64,000 nucleotides of DNA from Oscillospiraceae bacterium (GTDB lineage: Bacteria > Bacillota > Clostridia > Oscillospirales > Ruminococcaceae): assembly GCA_030539275.1 (NCBI GenBank), contig JAUNSK010000005.1, positions 121,658 to 185,657 of the forward strand, read 5' to 3'. The notes beneath the pieces are model-generated. The model was not told the origin of the DNA. It did not search any database and worked only from the letters and a program-made list of their open reading frames with translations. Positions 63,142-64,000 of the stretch are shown here, piece after piece. Each line of letters starts with the position of its first letter. The stretch's first letter is position 1. Both the position numbers and the translations under genes were made by a program.

Positions 63142-64000
63142 ATGAAGTTGAAGAAAGTATTGCCTTTTATACTTGTTCTTGCTTCTATCGGCTCTGCGGC
63201 CGGAGGAGCAGCCGTTTTTGCATCGGAAAACGATGCGGCAGTATATGACTGTTCAATGGAAAATGCATATGTCAAGCTGAGCGTTGAACAGGATAATATG
63301 CAGGGGGAATATCTCAGGTATAATCTTGATACTGTAAAGGGTCAGCTTGCGAGTGATAATGACGACAATAAAAACCTTACATATGCTAACTTTTATTCCG
63401 GTTATACAACTATAAATATAAACGGACAGAGTTATGTATATGGCCGCGGCTCAGATGAAAGTGAACCTTATTTTAATGCTTCAGATAAGTGTCATGTATC
63501 TTCACAGAAATTTGGTGACGTAGTAATTGAGCAGAAGCTGTCACTTGCCGAGGGCTTTACACCCGGCTGCGATGACATGCTCAGGATTTCGTATAAAGTC
63601 ATAAACGCATCTGATGATGACAAGATAGGAGTACGTATCCTTATCGATCCAATGATACATGATGACGATAAGGCAAAGCTGAGTGCAGGCAAGGCAGATA
63701 TCGTAAATGAGGCAGTTTTCAGTTATGAAAATATTCCTGCATACTGGTCCGCAAGCAATAACGCGACTCAGGATATTTCAGCATACGGAAAAGTGAACAG
63801 CAGTGAGAATGCACCTGACAGTATAATATTTGCTGACTGGGATTCAGTGTATGACAATGTGTGGGATTACAATCCTGACATTGACAAGCAGATTACCGAT
63901 GCTGCTGCTGCGCTCAGATGGGAGCCGCAGACAGGAGCTTCCGGAAAAGAATACTGCGCGTATTACGGAGTAAAAAATTCTGCGCTTGCTGATGAGGCTG
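63142..64000 (+). CDS. Secreted protein of unknown function (3' end outside window)
   Basis: Open frame of 286 codons running off the right edge. ATG 63142 follows GAGGTTGAG. Signal peptide 1 to about 27 (ending AAVFAS). The visible mature part is acidic, Asp/Asn/Tyr-rich and beta-like, with stretches such as VKLSVEQDNMQGEYLRYNL, GQSYVYGRGSD and RILIDPMIHDDD. I do not recognise the family. No dockerin is seen in the part present, but one could lie beyond the edge. No convincing -35 accompanies the TATACT at 63109. Confidence 0.8.
   Translation, partial: MKLKKVLPFILVLASIGSAAGGAAVFASENDAAVYDCSMENAYVKLSVEQDNMQGEYLRYNLDTVKGQLASDNDDNKNLTYANFYSGYTTININGQSYVYGRGSDESEPYFNASDKCHVSSQKFGDVVIEQKLSLAEGFTPGCDDMLRISYKVINASDDDKIGVRILIDPMIHDDDKAKLSAGKADIVNEAVFSYENIPAYWSASNNATQDISAYGKVNSSENAPDSIIFADWDSVYDNVWDYNPDIDKQITDAAAALRWEPQTGASGKEYCAYYGVKNSALADEA

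Overview
This window reads as chromosome of a low-GC, cellulosome-forming clostridial anaerobe. The best guess is a cellulolytic Ruminococcus of the R. flavefaciens type. The reasons are eight dockerin-bearing secreted proteins (a GH48, four GH9-CBM3c enzymes, an expansin and two non-catalytic proteins), Thr-rich linkers, strong AAGGAGGTGAT-like ribosome sites, TTG/GTG starts, and Firmicutes-type regulation (T-box, CIRCE, ANTAR, sigma-A promoters that almost all have a 17-bp spacer). No cohesin or scaffoldin gene, rRNA, tRNA, insertion sequence or CRISPR array was seen. Species assignment is inference.

Layout. 1-2510: T-box-controlled thrS. 2.6-14.0 kb: one long + strand operon with a 971-residue solute-binding protein, two separate pairs of ABC permeases, an NHL/TPR membrane-anchored protein, a YIP1-like membrane protein and a DUF5696 secreted protein, but no ATPase. 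14.0-20.0 kb: a VanY-type peptidase, a YaaO-like PLP enzyme, holB, ricT/yaaT and a CIRCE-controlled htpG. 20.2-23.1 kb: a dockerin protein of unknown function, a YwqE/CpsB-type phosphatase and an amidase. 23.2-46.5 kb: the cellulase island. It holds GH48 (minus strand), a GldA/F/G-DUF4340-lipoprotein ABC cassette, two tandem GH9 genes, a dockerin-expansin, a DUF3810 putative metallopeptidase, a third GH9, a dockerin protein with InlB-like repeats, a VanY lipoprotein, and a fourth, different GH9 on the minus strand. 46.8-52.4 kb: pilT, fhs, tsaE-tsaB, rpiB-upp and a small DUF454 membrane protein. 52.5-62.9 kb: a nitrogen island with an ANTAR regulator, a glutamine-synthetase-like protein lacking the canonical active-site histidines, gltD and gltB (all minus strand), divergent from an AmtB-PII fusion. 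The window ends inside a secreted protein of unknown function.

How the genes fit together. The cellulase genes supply a reducing-end cellobiohydrolase (GH48), GH9-CBM3c endoglucanases and an expansin, all tagged for the same type of scaffold. The large ABC operon is a plausible but unproven oligosaccharide sensing/uptake or surface system. In the nitrogen island both divergent transcripts (gltB and amtB) start with a short leader carrying an intrinsic terminator. An alternative hairpin with a six-base loop that has A at position 1 and G at position 4 overlaps each terminator; this is the hallmark of ANTAR target RNAs. The ANTAR protein encoded nearby has lost its phospho-acceptor aspartate and sits just downstream of the altered GS-like protein. 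I propose this set (GS-like protein, ANTAR protein, leader RNAs, AmtB-PII) as the strongest candidate for an undescribed regulatory system here. The ATPase-less double-permease operon comes second.
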